Positions 7,649 to 15,449 of a DNA stretch of 20,315 bases are shown piece by piece. A model generated the notes under the pieces. The model searched no databases. It had not been told where the DNA came from and worked only from the letters and a program-made list of their open reading frames with translations. Both the position numbers and the translations under genes were made by a program. The DNA comes from Clostridia bacterium. GTDB lineage: Bacteria; Bacillota; Clostridia; Christensenellales; Aristaeellaceae. How positions within the stretch are numbered: the first letter of the stretch is position 1; each line of letters begins with the position of its first letter. Location: assembly GCA_016296675.1 (NCBI GenBank), contig JAEDIV010000028.1, forward strand, positions 1 through 20,315, read 5' to 3'.

Positions 7649-10282
7649 TTATTCATTCTCCCCCATTTTCTTCTTTGCATCTTCGTATGCTCTTAGCACC
7701 TTATAGTCCTTTAAGGCAGCGTTTCCTCTTTCAATATACTTTCGGATCTCCACATTTGCGCTTTCGACTTCTTTCCTCAGTTCCTGCGCAGACACTCGAA
7801 GCGCGCCGCTTCCGAAGATGATCATCTGTTCAAGCGCGTCGCTTGTTGCAACGCGGACCGAATTGTATTTACTGATCTCGTAAGCGGTTTTTTCGATATA
7901 GCTGTCGGCGGTTTCCGCTTCTTTTGTATAGACTACGTCGATTCCGTTGTATTTTGTAACGCTTCCGACGCCGCCTGCGACCTTGTATGCGTCAAACACC
8001 AGAATCAGCCTTTGATTGGTAAACCCCTGGAAGTTGGCGAGGATATCCATAATCATGCGCCGGGCGCTGTCAAGATCGCGCTTAGCCTCTTCCCTTGTAT
8101 CTTCCCAGGCATGAAGGATGTTGTATCCGTCAACCAGCAGAAATTCCAGCCGCTTCGGACGGATTTCCACATGCACAAATTCCTGCGAGCGCGCATAGCT
8201 TTTTGACGTTTCAAACGCCCTGTCCTTCACCTGGCCATAGGTTCTTTCGAAAATCCTCTGAAGTTCCTTATCGTCAATGTCGCCTCCGCGCGTATTCGCA
8301 GCCGCCTTGTTTTCCTCCTCCGTGTTCTTTTCTACGAGAACCCCGGTTTGAATATGCATGTGGCTGTGCGCTTCGTTCCACTTGACAATAACCCCGGCGC
8401 CGTGTAAGCAGAATACGGAATCCGCGGTGTTTTCAACGTCTCTTTCCGGGTCATAGCCGATTTCACGTATGATTTTCTCCTGATCCCGGCATTTTTCATA
8501 GCCGCGCACCGAGAAGGAAAACCTTCCCCGGCCTCGCGTATACGTCTGAACTTCCTTTGCATAATATCTTGCTTCCTGAACCGGAACCCGCCCTGTCACG
8601 ATCGCCTCTTCGCCGATCAGCTCCGGCGTCGCGTATGATCCGCCCATCTGCGTAAGATCGCTCATTGCGCGGCCAAGGCATTCAGCGGGCATTTCAATGC
8701 GAACATCATACCACGGTTCCAGAAGGATGCTTTTTGCCTGCATAAGGCCCTGGCGGAACGCTCTGTAGGTTGCCTGTCTGAAGTCTCCGCCTTCAGTATG
8801 TTTAAGATGCGCCCGGCCGGCAATGATCGAAACCTTAAGATCTGTAACAGGCGAACCCGTCAGAACGCCGATATACTGTTTTTCAAGAAGGTGGGTGATA
8901 ATGAGCCTTTGCCAGTTGCGGTCGAGCTCGTCTTCCGAAACCTTGCTCATTATTCGGATACCAGATCCCCTCTCGCCCGGCTCTATCAGAAGATGAACCT
9001 CCGCATAGTGTCTTAAGGGTTCATAGTGGCCTACGCCTTCAACGGCGTTTTCAATTGTTTCCTTATATAAAATACCGCCGTCTCCAAAGTCCACATCCAT
9101 TGCGAATCTGTCCCTGACGACGCGCCTTAATACCTCAAGCTGCACTTCGCCCATCAATTGCACGTGAATCTCATTCAGCTGCGCTCGCCATTTGACCCTT
9201 AAAAGCGGATCCTCCTCTTCAAGAATTCGGAATCTCGCAAGCGCTGTGTGCACATCGACATCCTTTGGCAGAATGACTTTATAGCTGAATACCGGCTCCA
9301 ATTCCGGCTTCTTCTTATCCGTTTTTACACCAAGCATATCCAGGCATCTCGTATGGTTAAGACCCATGATCGCGCAGACATCGCCGGCAAAAACCTCTTC
9401 CTTTGCAGAAAACTTATTCCCTGAATACAGTCGAATCTGAGAGACCTTTTCCTCCCAGAGGTTCTCATCTGCACCCGAATGCATTTCGCCTTTCAAAAGG
9501 CTCCTTACTTTCAAGCTTCCGCCCGTGATTTTGGCATAGGTAATCCTTGCGCCCGTACTGTCACGGCCGATTTTATATACATAGGCGGAAAATTCGTCCG
9601 GATAGGATTTATTTTCCGAGTACTTGCATAACGCATTCATGATTTCATCGATGCCGTCAAGCTTCAAAGCGGAACCGAAAAACGCGGGAAACAGCCGTCT
9701 TTGGCTGATCATCCTCGAAAGGATCTGATCCGTCAGTCCCCCTGTCTCAAGAAACGCTTCAAGCGCCTCCTCATCATGAACCGCTGCTTCTTCAAAAAAG
9801 TTTTCATCCTCAAAGTCGGTAACTTCCGATCCCAGGTATTTGTGAAGCTCGCGCATCAGTTTTTCTTTATCCGTGCCCGGCTGATCCATTTTATTGATAA
9901 AAAGGAAGGTAGGGATTTCGTGTTTTTTCAGAAGTTTCCAAAGCGTTGCCGTATGTCCCTGAACGCCGTCAGCGCCGCTGATCACCAGAATCGCAACATC
10001 CAGTACCGGAAGCACTCTTTCCATTTCACCGGAAAAGTCCACGTGGCCCGGCGTGTCCAAAAGGGTAATTCCGCGTCCGTTCCAGGAAAGCATCGCCTGC
10101 TTCGAAAAAATTGTGATCCCTCGTTCCCTCTCCTGCACATCCGTATCCAGAAAGGCATCCCTGTGATCAACCCGTCCAAGCTTTCGAAGCGCGCCGCTTC
10201 TGTACATAATGCCCTCGGAAAGCGTGGTTTTTCCGGCGTCAACATGCGCAAGTATCCCCACGGATAAATTCTTTGCGATCAT
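7649..10282 (-). CDS. Tet(M)/EF-G-like translational GTPase fused to a C-terminal YacP/Rae1-type NYN ribonuclease domain
   Basis: 877 residues from ATG 10282-10280 (AAGGAG 8 nt upstream); classical Tet(M)-type proteins have about 640. GTPase motifs: AHVDAGKTT (12-20), RGIT (54-57), DTPGHVDF (76-83), NKMD (130-133), then GSALK. Translation-factor domains II-V follow. The domain IV loop near residue 495 reads HLKHTEGGDFR where Tet(M)/Tet(O) carry YSPVSTP. A linker with an HGAG...VKW motif (about 627) leads to residues 713-860, which match YacP/Rae1: VDGYN (Asp718), VFDAY (Asp764), ETAD (Asp793), ATSD (Asp815) and FGSGALR. Rae1 of B. subtilis is a ribosome-dependent A-site endoribonuclease whose essential aspartates correspond, from memory, to 718 and 793. 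The gene has its own promoter and no visible terminator before the next operon. Role inferred: ribosome-directed mRNA cleavage or rescue; tetracycline resistance is not supported. Confidence 0.85.
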   Translation of the reverse strand: MIAKNLSVGILAHVDAGKTTLSEGIMYRSGALRKLGRVDHRDAFLDTDVQERERGITIFSKQAMLSWNGRGITLLDTPGHVDFSGEMERVLPVLDVAILVISGADGVQGHTATLWKLLKKHEIPTFLFINKMDQPGTDKEKLMRELHKYLGSEVTDFEDENFFEEAAVHDEEALEAFLETGGLTDQILSRMISQRRLFPAFFGSALKLDGIDEIMNALCKYSENKSYPDEFSAYVYKIGRDSTGARITYAKITGGSLKVRSLLKGEMHSGADENLWEEKVSQIRLYSGNKFSAKEEVFAGDVCAIMGLNHTRCLDMLGVKTDKKKPELEPVFSYKVILPKDVDVHTALARFRILEEEDPLLRVKWRAQLNEIHVQLMGEVQLEVLRRVVRDRFAMDVDFGDGGILYKETIENAVEGVGHYEPLRHYAEVHLLIEPGERGSGIRIMSKVSEDELDRNWQRLIITHLLEKQYIGVLTGSPVTDLKVSIIAGRAHLKHTEGGDFRQATYRAFRQGLMQAKSILLEPWYDVRIEMPAECLGRAMSDLTQMGGSYATPELIGEEAIVTGRVPVQEARYYAKEVQTYTRGRGRFSFSVRGYEKCRDQEKIIREIGYDPERDVENTADSVFCLHGAGVIVKWNEAHSHMHIQTGVLVEKNTEEENKAAANTRGGDIDDKELQRIFERTYGQVKDRAFETSKSYARSQEFVHVEIRPKRLEFLLVDGYNILHAWEDTREEAKRDLDSARRMIMDILANFQGFTNQRLILVFDAYKVAGGVGSVTKYNGIDVVYTKEAETADSYIEKTAYEISKYNSVRVATSDALEQMIIFGSGALRVSAQELRKEVESANVEIRKYIERGNAALKDYKVLRAYEDAKKKMGENE

Positions 10283-10315
10283 AAGCTGCGCTCCTTTTTG
10301 AAAGTATAATGAAAC

Positions 10316-10344
10316 ATTATAAACGAAATCAGCTTTTCGCGCAA
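10316..10344 (-). promoter_or_regulatory. Promoter of the GTPase-NYN gene
   Basis: On the minus strand, TTGCGC (10344-10339), a 17-bp spacer and TATAAT (10321-10316). The leader to the ATG at 10282 is only about 30 nt, too short for the leader-peptide attenuator known upstream of tet(M). Confidence 0.7.
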
Positions 10345-10354
10345 CGCTTTCCAT

Positions 10355-10388
10355 AAAAATCGCCGCGCCTCTTCAAAGAAACGCGGCG
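10355..10388 (-). terminator. Rho-independent terminator of the GH10/MGH1-like operon
   Basis: On the minus strand an 11-bp stem (10388-10378 with 10371-10361, including two G-U pairs) has a 6-nt loop and is followed by ATTTTTA. It lies directly after the GH10-like stop codon and separates that operon from the GTPase-NYN promoter. Confidence 0.88.
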
Positions 10389-10397
10389 GAAAGGATT

Positions 10398-11867
10398 CTA
10401 CTTTTTCGTGATTTTGTCTTTGAGCGCAAGGAGTCTGAAGAACATTTCCCTCGGATTTTCGTTTTCATAGAGGAATGCGCCGTTTCCGGAGAAGGAAGGC
10501 TCGATAAAGTCCCACCATGTGAGCGCCTGAATCTCTTCTCTTGCTGCGGCTATGGTATAGAACATTTCCATCCAGTCGGCCTGCGTATGTTCGTTCCAGC
10601 CGCCGTGCCATGTGCCCTGAGACATATCCAGCTGCGACCAGCTTGAGCCTGCATTGCCCTTTACGCGGAAACCGCCGTTTACGCCCATTTCTGTGATGTG
10701 GATGGGCTTTCCAAGCGCCTTGAATGCGTCCAGCATCAGGTTGACCTGCACCATGTCCCGCGCAGGGAAATAGAGCTGTATGCCGACAACATCAAAGTCC
10801 ACGCCGGCCTCAAGGATGGTTTTAAAGTAGTTAAGGGGCGATCTGAGTTTTTCCGGAAGCGCTCCGTAGCAGTTATAGCGGCCGGCGACATATTCTGCAA
10901 AGGGCAGACAGATATTCACGATAGAGGTTGCCTTGTCGTTTGCATCCCTAAGTGCGCCGGTTGTGGTTTTGGTAAGATCCACAAGCTGATCCTGGGTAAG
11001 CTCAAAGCAGTTTGCCCAGTCGTGCGCCTCGTTCATGCTGTCCCAGATCTGAACAGGGTCCTTATAGGTGGATACATGGTTGTAAGCGATTTTATAAGCC
11101 GCCTTCTTAAGAGAGGGATAATCGAGTTCAAACATCCACTTGGGATTCGAGGTCGCATGGCCGAAAAACAGCGGATGACCCTTGGGCGTAATGCCTTTAT
11201 CCAGAAGATAGGAAAGGGCTGTATCGATATAGCCGTAGGAATACTTGTCTTCCTCCAATACCGTGCGTCCCGGATAGAAAGGAAGCGTTGCAAAATCAAA
11301 TGCTTTTTCGAAAAACTGAGCGTATTTGGTGTTGGAAGCGGTGTATCTGAAAAAATTGCAGCCGAGCTTAAGATCATTTCTGGGATTCAGATACGCTTTT
11401 TTCTGCGCTCTTTCAAAAAGCGCGCCTTCCGCAGCATAAATGGCGTGAGAAAGGCCATACAGGCGGTTATCCGGCGTATCCATGCCGCGGTTGGCAAGAT
11501 GCTCAAACTCGATCGCGGCCTCAAGGTGTCCCTTTGTCTTTACGGAAAGCTCAATGCCCTCAGAATACTTTTTTGCGTAATGCACATAAGTACGGATGGC
11601 TTCGGTCACAAAATCCACGAAGTCGCCTGTATAGCCCTCGCCCATATTATCTGCAATAACCCAAAGATGACCATACAGGGGTACCGGCATTTTGACATGC
11701 ACCATATAGGGCGTTTTTTCGGTTGTCAGCTGAACGGTTCCGTCGGATGCAATGGTCATTCTGCGCTCTTGCGGCTCAAAGTCAAGCGCAGAAACATAGG
11801 TGCTTTTCAAAACCGTTTCCGGCATCGGCATGCCGCCCGCGCCGTCAATTCGAACCTTTACTGTCAT
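10398..11867 (-). CDS. GH10-like glycoside hydrolase, apparently cytoplasmic
   Basis: 489 residues, no signal peptide. Residues 1 to about 150 form an N-terminal region not typical of a simple GH10 enzyme, with beta-rich character. The rest is a GH10-like TIM barrel: Glu280 in IWDSMNEAHDW is the likely acid/base (compare WDVVNEA) and Glu393 in HITEMGVNG the likely nucleophile (compare ITELD). GH10 members are endo-beta-1,4-xylanases, and intracellular ones act on imported xylo-oligosaccharides. The motifs here are divergent enough that another beta-linked substrate is possible. It lies 19 bp after the MGH1-like gene and is evidently co-transcribed with it. AAGGAGG lies about 12 nt before the ATG, slightly far. 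A terminator follows. The family call is good; the substrate is inferred. Confidence 0.82.
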   Translation of the reverse strand: MTVKVRIDGAGGMPMPETVLKSTYVSALDFEPQERRMTIASDGTVQLTTEKTPYMVHVKMPVPLYGHLWVIADNMGEGYTGDFVDFVTEAIRTYVHYAKKYSEGIELSVKTKGHLEAAIEFEHLANRGMDTPDNRLYGLSHAIYAAEGALFERAQKKAYLNPRNDLKLGCNFFRYTASNTKYAQFFEKAFDFATLPFYPGRTVLEEDKYSYGYIDTALSYLLDKGITPKGHPLFFGHATSNPKWMFELDYPSLKKAAYKIAYNHVSTYKDPVQIWDSMNEAHDWANCFELTQDQLVDLTKTTTGALRDANDKATSIVNICLPFAEYVAGRYNCYGALPEKLRSPLNYFKTILEAGVDFDVVGIQLYFPARDMVQVNLMLDAFKALGKPIHITEMGVNGGFRVKGNAGSSWSQLDMSQGTWHGGWNEHTQADWMEMFYTIAAAREEIQALTWWDFIEPSFSGNGAFLYENENPREMFFRLLALKDKITKK

Positions 11868-11886
11868 TATGATATCAGCCCTCCTT

Positions 11887-13329
11887 TTATTCTTCGATGA
11901 TTACCTTTCTTATAAAATTGCCCTGTTTGTCCGTAACAATGCGTACGCCTGTGTTCTCGGTGAATTTCTTTTCTCCGTTCACAAAGATTTCGGCTGTTTT
12001 TCCGTCGCTTTTGATGGTGTAGCTGTTTTCGCCCCAAACCTGCGTATACTCATATTCCTCACCGCTTCCCAGGCTGAACCATATTTCGCCCATATTCATA
12101 TGAACGCCCCATATGTGGGCCATGTATTCAAGCACAGAAAGGAGTGTGGGGCCGTATGCATCCTGTCCTTCCTCGTCGCTTCCCTCCGGAATCGGTTCCT
12201 TGGTGACGGGCGATACCCGGCTGGGCGCGCCGGTAAAGGGGTCGTACTGCTGGGTGAAATAATAGCCGCCGTCTATAACCGTTTCGAAAAGCTTATGACC
12301 CAGCTTGGTCACGATGGGTTCATAGCCGTACCTTTCAAGCGCGAGGATCGCCCTTTGATAGGTAAGCCCCTCCGCCTGCCCGCTCCAGTTGTTTTCTATG
12401 GCGTTTCGAAAGGCAGGATCATTGGCAGCGACAGAAACCAAAGGAACATTCGTCCAGAATTCGTCTTCGTTCAAAAGATGCTCCTTTACAAATCTGTCTG
12501 CCATTTCCTTCGAAAATGATCCCCAGTACATGCATCTTAAGTTGTTATGGACAAGAACATCGATTACTTTCCCGTATTTGTCCTTATCGTAACAAGCGCC
12601 CTTTTCTTCGTTCCATAGATGTTTTTTAAGCGCTTCTTTGACTTCTTCTGCCTTTATGCGCCATTCATCTTCTTTTCCGTTTTCAAGAATTCCGCTTATG
12701 ACTGAAAGCGTATCCCGTGCGCTGTAGGAAAAGGACATGATATCCATCGATGCCATAGGAACAACATGGCTGTCAGAAGGCGGATCATCTTCCGTACAGT
12801 AAACGGGCGCATCGCCGTACCTGACCGCATTGTCTTCGCCCGTATCGTATACGCAGAAGGATTCAAGACAGCCGTCATGATTGCTGTCGCGCGTTTTCCA
12901 AAGATAGGCGTCAAATGCTTTAAGCGTTTCATATACCTTCTTAAGATATTCCTTGTCCTCATTAAGCCAGTAATACATATTGAGCGCAGGCCACGGAAAG
13001 CAAAAGCCCTGGAATTTATTGAACTGCGCTTCAACAGAGTTTGTTTCCGGCTTGTTTTCAATAGAGCCGGGAAGTCTTCCGTCCGTCCTTTGTGTTTCCA
13101 TGAAAAACAACTGATTGTTAAGCGCTGCTTCCATGTCGCGCTTTGCATACATTTCACCGCCCATCGGCTGCGTTTCCAGCCAGATTTTGACGTATCCGCC
13201 GCCCTCTACAAGCACCTTGCGCCCGGCAAAACAATTTACATTGAGCTTGCACTTTTCCTCCGCAAGGTCATAAAGCCGTTGGATTTTTTTATTTTTTATA
13301 TGAAAGGAAACCTTCGTCAAAGGAAGCAT
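11887..13329 (-). CDS. MGH1/GH63-like (alpha/alpha)6-barrel glycoside hydrolase, apparently cytoplasmic
   Basis: 480 residues from the ATG at 13329-13327, preferred over one 7 codons upstream because GGAGGT lies 7 nt before it. No signal peptide. It resembles the MGH1-like/GH63/trehalase-type superfamily: a WLETQPMGGEMYAKRD segment (50-65), a DSNHDGCLE calcium-loop-like motif (148-156) and YDTGEDN (161-167), where Asp166 falls at the usual general-acid position of the E/D-x-G-x-D-[DN] motif. The C-terminal EGLTYQRAILALERYGY and QDAYGPTLLSVLEYM fit the same fold; a small beta domain closes the protein. Members hydrolyse alpha-linked sugars, but substrates vary widely. It heads a two-gene operon with the GH10-like gene and is divergent from the sugar importer, so it probably acts on what that importer brings in. 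Confidence 0.72.
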   Translation of the reverse strand: MLPLTKVSFHIKNKKIQRLYDLAEEKCKLNVNCFAGRKVLVEGGGYVKIWLETQPMGGEMYAKRDMEAALNNQLFFMETQRTDGRLPGSIENKPETNSVEAQFNKFQGFCFPWPALNMYYWLNEDKEYLKKVYETLKAFDAYLWKTRDSNHDGCLESFCVYDTGEDNAVRYGDAPVYCTEDDPPSDSHVVPMASMDIMSFSYSARDTLSVISGILENGKEDEWRIKAEEVKEALKKHLWNEEKGACYDKDKYGKVIDVLVHNNLRCMYWGSFSKEMADRFVKEHLLNEDEFWTNVPLVSVAANDPAFRNAIENNWSGQAEGLTYQRAILALERYGYEPIVTKLGHKLFETVIDGGYYFTQQYDPFTGAPSRVSPVTKEPIPEGSDEEGQDAYGPTLLSVLEYMAHIWGVHMNMGEIWFSLGSGEEYEYTQVWGENSYTIKSDGKTAEIFVNGEKKFTENTGVRIVTDKQGNFIRKVIIEE

Positions 13330-13336
13330 TTTGTTT

Positions 13337-13342
13337 ACCTCC
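13337..13342 (-). promoter_or_regulatory. Ribosome binding site deciding the start of the MGH1-like gene
   Basis: GGAGGT on the minus strand lies 7 nt before ATG 13329-13327. The in-frame ATG at 13350 lacks such a site and sits only a few bases after the -10 box, so it is unlikely to be used. Confidence 0.8.
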
Positions 13343-13358
13343 GTCACCATTTTTTATC

Positions 13359-13386
13359 ATTATACCAAATATGTGAAGAAAATCAA
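13359..13386 (-). promoter_or_regulatory. Promoter of the MGH1-like/GH10-like operon
   Basis: On the minus strand, TTGATT (13386-13381), a 16-bp spacer and TATAAT (13364-13359). It is divergent from the importer promoter. The two -10 boxes are about 85 bp apart, so one regulator could control both directions. Confidence 0.75.
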
Positions 13387-13424
13387 TTGTATATATTTAT
13401 GTTAATAAAAATTATTTTTGTCTA

Positions 13425-13453
13425 TTTACATTCAGGTGAATTGATGCTATAAT
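13425..13453 (+). promoter_or_regulatory. Promoter of the LplB/YtcP-type importer operon
   Basis: TTTACA (13425-13430), a 17-bp spacer and TATAAT (13448-13453) with an adjoining TGC extended -10. The 7-bp arm AATTGAT (13439-13445) inside the spacer is the inverse of ATCAATT (13382-13388) at the -35 of the divergent promoter, a possible shared operator. Confidence 0.8.
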
Positions 13454-13491
13454 TAGCGCATTCTAACCATATCATAAAGGAGGGGGTCCTC

Positions 13492-14439
13492 TTGTCACAG
13501 GCGCAAAAAACGGATCTTCGCAATCAGCCGCTTGGCGTGCGCTTTCAAAAGGCCATCGGGCGAGACTGGCAGCTATGGGTATTGATGCTCCCGGCTCTTG
13601 CATTTTTCCTGGTATTCTGCTATTTCCCCATGTACGGAATTCAGATTGCCTTTAAAGATTACAAGGCGGCTTTCGGTATTCTGGACAGCGAATGGGTAGG
13701 CCTTGAACATTTCCAGACTTTCTTCTCCTCCTATTACTGCGGAAGAATGTTTGCAAACACGCTTCTTTTGAACGTTTACGGTCTTCTGTTCGGCTTCCCG
13801 CTTCCGATTCTGCTTGCGATTATGCTCAATCAGCTGGGTTTGGAGCGTTTCAAAGGATTTACGCAGACCGCCATCTACGTTCCCCACTTTATTTCAACCG
13901 TCGTTCTGGCCGGTATGATCTATCTGTTCTTCTCCCCTGAAAACGGCATCATCAATCACCTGATCGAGGCCCTCGGCGGACAAAGCATTTACTTCATGAT
14001 CGAAGCCAGCTGGTTCCGTCCCCTTTTCGTCGGCTCGGACTTATGGCAGAACGCAGGCTGGAACACCATCCTTTACATTGCAACTTTGACAAGCATCGAT
14101 CCTCAGCTCTATGAAGCTGCGACCATCGACGGCGCGACCCGCTTCAAGAAAATCCTTCACATTGACATCCCGCATCTGATCCCGATTTCCGTAATGATGC
14201 TGATTTTGAACTGCGGATCTCTCCTCTCCTCCAACACCGACAAAGCGCTTCTTCTCCAGACCTCGGGAAACATTGCAACCAGCGATATCATCGGCGTTTA
14301 TGTCTATAACGTCGGTCTTGGAAAAGCGCAGTATTCCTACACCTCCGCAATCGGTCTTTGCCTGAACGTCATCAACTTTACCATCATCATGTGCGTCAAT
14401 GCGATTTCGAGAAAGCTTAGCGAAATCAGCCTGTTCTAA
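13492..14439 (+). CDS. Carbohydrate ABC transporter permease, LplB type
   Basis: 315 residues with about six membrane helices (PF00528 fold). The N-terminus is basic and cytoplasmic; the first helix is around LMLPALAFFLVFCYFPMYG. The coupling helix that contacts the ATPase is the EAA motif YEAATIDGATRFKKILHID, followed by IPHLIP. The start is TTG, fixed by an AAAGGAGGGGG ribosome site (13476-13486) about 8 nt upstream. Together with the next gene it forms the heterodimeric channel of an oligosaccharide importer of the LplB/YtcP class. The next gene starts 17 nt after its stop. No ATPase gene is present in this operon; in Firmicutes these systems usually borrow a shared MsmX-like ATPase. The importer class is clear, the sugar is not. 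Confidence 0.92.
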   Translation: MSQAQKTDLRNQPLGVRFQKAIGRDWQLWVLMLPALAFFLVFCYFPMYGIQIAFKDYKAAFGILDSEWVGLEHFQTFFSSYYCGRMFANTLLLNVYGLLFGFPLPILLAIMLNQLGLERFKGFTQTAIYVPHFISTVVLAGMIYLFFSPENGIINHLIEALGGQSIYFMIEASWFRPLFVGSDLWQNAGWNTILYIATLTSIDPQLYEAATIDGATRFKKILHIDIPHLIPISVMMLILNCGSLLSSNTDKALLLQTSGNIATSDIIGVYVYNVGLGKAQYSYTSAIGLCLNVINFTIIMCVNAISRKLSEISLF

Positions 14440-14456
14440 GGAAGGAGGCGAAATAC

Positions 14457-15392
14457 ATGGCCAAAAAGGTAAAAGAAGCAAAAGGCATCCGTATCAACGA
14501 AACCAGGTCCGATAAAGTCTTTAATGCAGTCAATCTTATATTCTGGATTGTCGTTCTTTTTATAACGCTGTATCCCCTTTGGCTCATTATCATCGCTTCC
14601 GTATCTGATCCGGACGCCGTGCTTGCAGGCAAGGTTGTCTGGTGGCCCAAAGACTTCTCCACCATGGGCTACGAAGCCGTATTTGAATACAGAGAGCTTT
14701 GGTTGAGCTACGCCAACAGCGTGTTTTACACCGTTGTCGGTTCTGTTCTTAGCGTATTTATCACCCTCGCTGCCGCCTATGCGCTTTCCCGCGCATTCTC
14801 CGGAAAGAAGCTTGTGAACCTTCTGATCACCTTCACCATGTTCTTCTCGGGCGGCCTGATTCCGATTTTTCTGAATGCAAAGTCCCTCGGTCTTTACAAC
14901 ACACGAACCGTCATGATCATCATGAACGCGGTAAGCGTGTGGAACCTGATGGTCGCAAGAACCTATATCCAGTCTTCCATTCCCAACGAGCTTTATGAAG
15001 CAGCAGTCATGGACGGCGCAAACCATTTTACCTACTTCTTTAAATGCGTTCTGCCCCTCTCCGGAACCATCATTGCGGTTTTGTCCGTTTACTACGGCGT
15101 TGCCAGATGGAACGACTATTTCACAGGTCTTGTCTTTCTTTCAAACCGTGCCTATCTTCCTCTTCAGACAATTCTTAGAGAAATCCTTGCCTCTCTCTCC
15201 ATATCCGGCTCCAGTGAAACGTTCTTTGCCGCCTATGCAGACAACCTCGGCGGCCTTCAGGAGGCCATGCGCAAAGCTGAAGTTGCCAAATACTGCTGCA
15301 TCGTCGTTTCCACCGTCCCTGCCGTCGTTCTTTACATCTTCATGCAGAAATACTTTGTAAAGGGCGTCATGATCGGATCCCTCAAGGGATAA
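14457..15392 (+). CDS. Carbohydrate ABC transporter permease, YtcP type
   Basis: 311 residues and about six membrane helices, with the binding-protein-dependent permease EAA loop YEAAVMDGANHFTYFFKCVL and a hydrophobic C-terminal end typical of the YtcP family (KYFVKGVMIGSLKG). AAGGAGG at 14442-14448 lies 8 nt before the ATG. It is co-transcribed with the LplB-type partner upstream and the solute-binding protein 57 nt downstream. It would form the second half of the channel in the cytoplasmic membrane. Nothing appears truncated or unusual. Confidence 0.92.
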   Translation: MAKKVKEAKGIRINETRSDKVFNAVNLIFWIVVLFITLYPLWLIIIASVSDPDAVLAGKVVWWPKDFSTMGYEAVFEYRELWLSYANSVFYTVVGSVLSVFITLAAAYALSRAFSGKKLVNLLITFTMFFSGGLIPIFLNAKSLGLYNTRTVMIIMNAVSVWNLMVARTYIQSSIPNELYEAAVMDGANHFTYFFKCVLPLSGTIIAVLSVYYGVARWNDYFTGLVFLSNRAYLPLQTILREILASLSISGSSETFFAAYADNLGGLQEAMRKAEVAKYCCIVVSTVPAVVLYIFMQKYFVKGVMIGSLKG

Positions 15393-15449
15393 TCTTCATT
15401 GATTCACGCGCTTTAAGCGTTTGAATAAAAATTAGAAAGGGGAATTCAC

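Noticed and set aside
7649..10282. Calling the gene a tetracycline resistance determinant (tetM/tetW)
   Set aside because: The domain IV loop characteristic of resistance proteins is missing and a nuclease domain is fused; resistance cannot be claimed from sequence.
10698..11900. 400-codon plus-strand frame opposite the GH10-like gene
   Set aside because: No ribosome site or domain; the minus-strand frame holds both GH10 catalytic motifs.
15406..15420. Short ACGCGCTTTAAGCGT palindrome before the solute-binding protein gene
   Set aside because: Only a 3-4-bp stem with a small loop; too weak to call a processing site or promoter.
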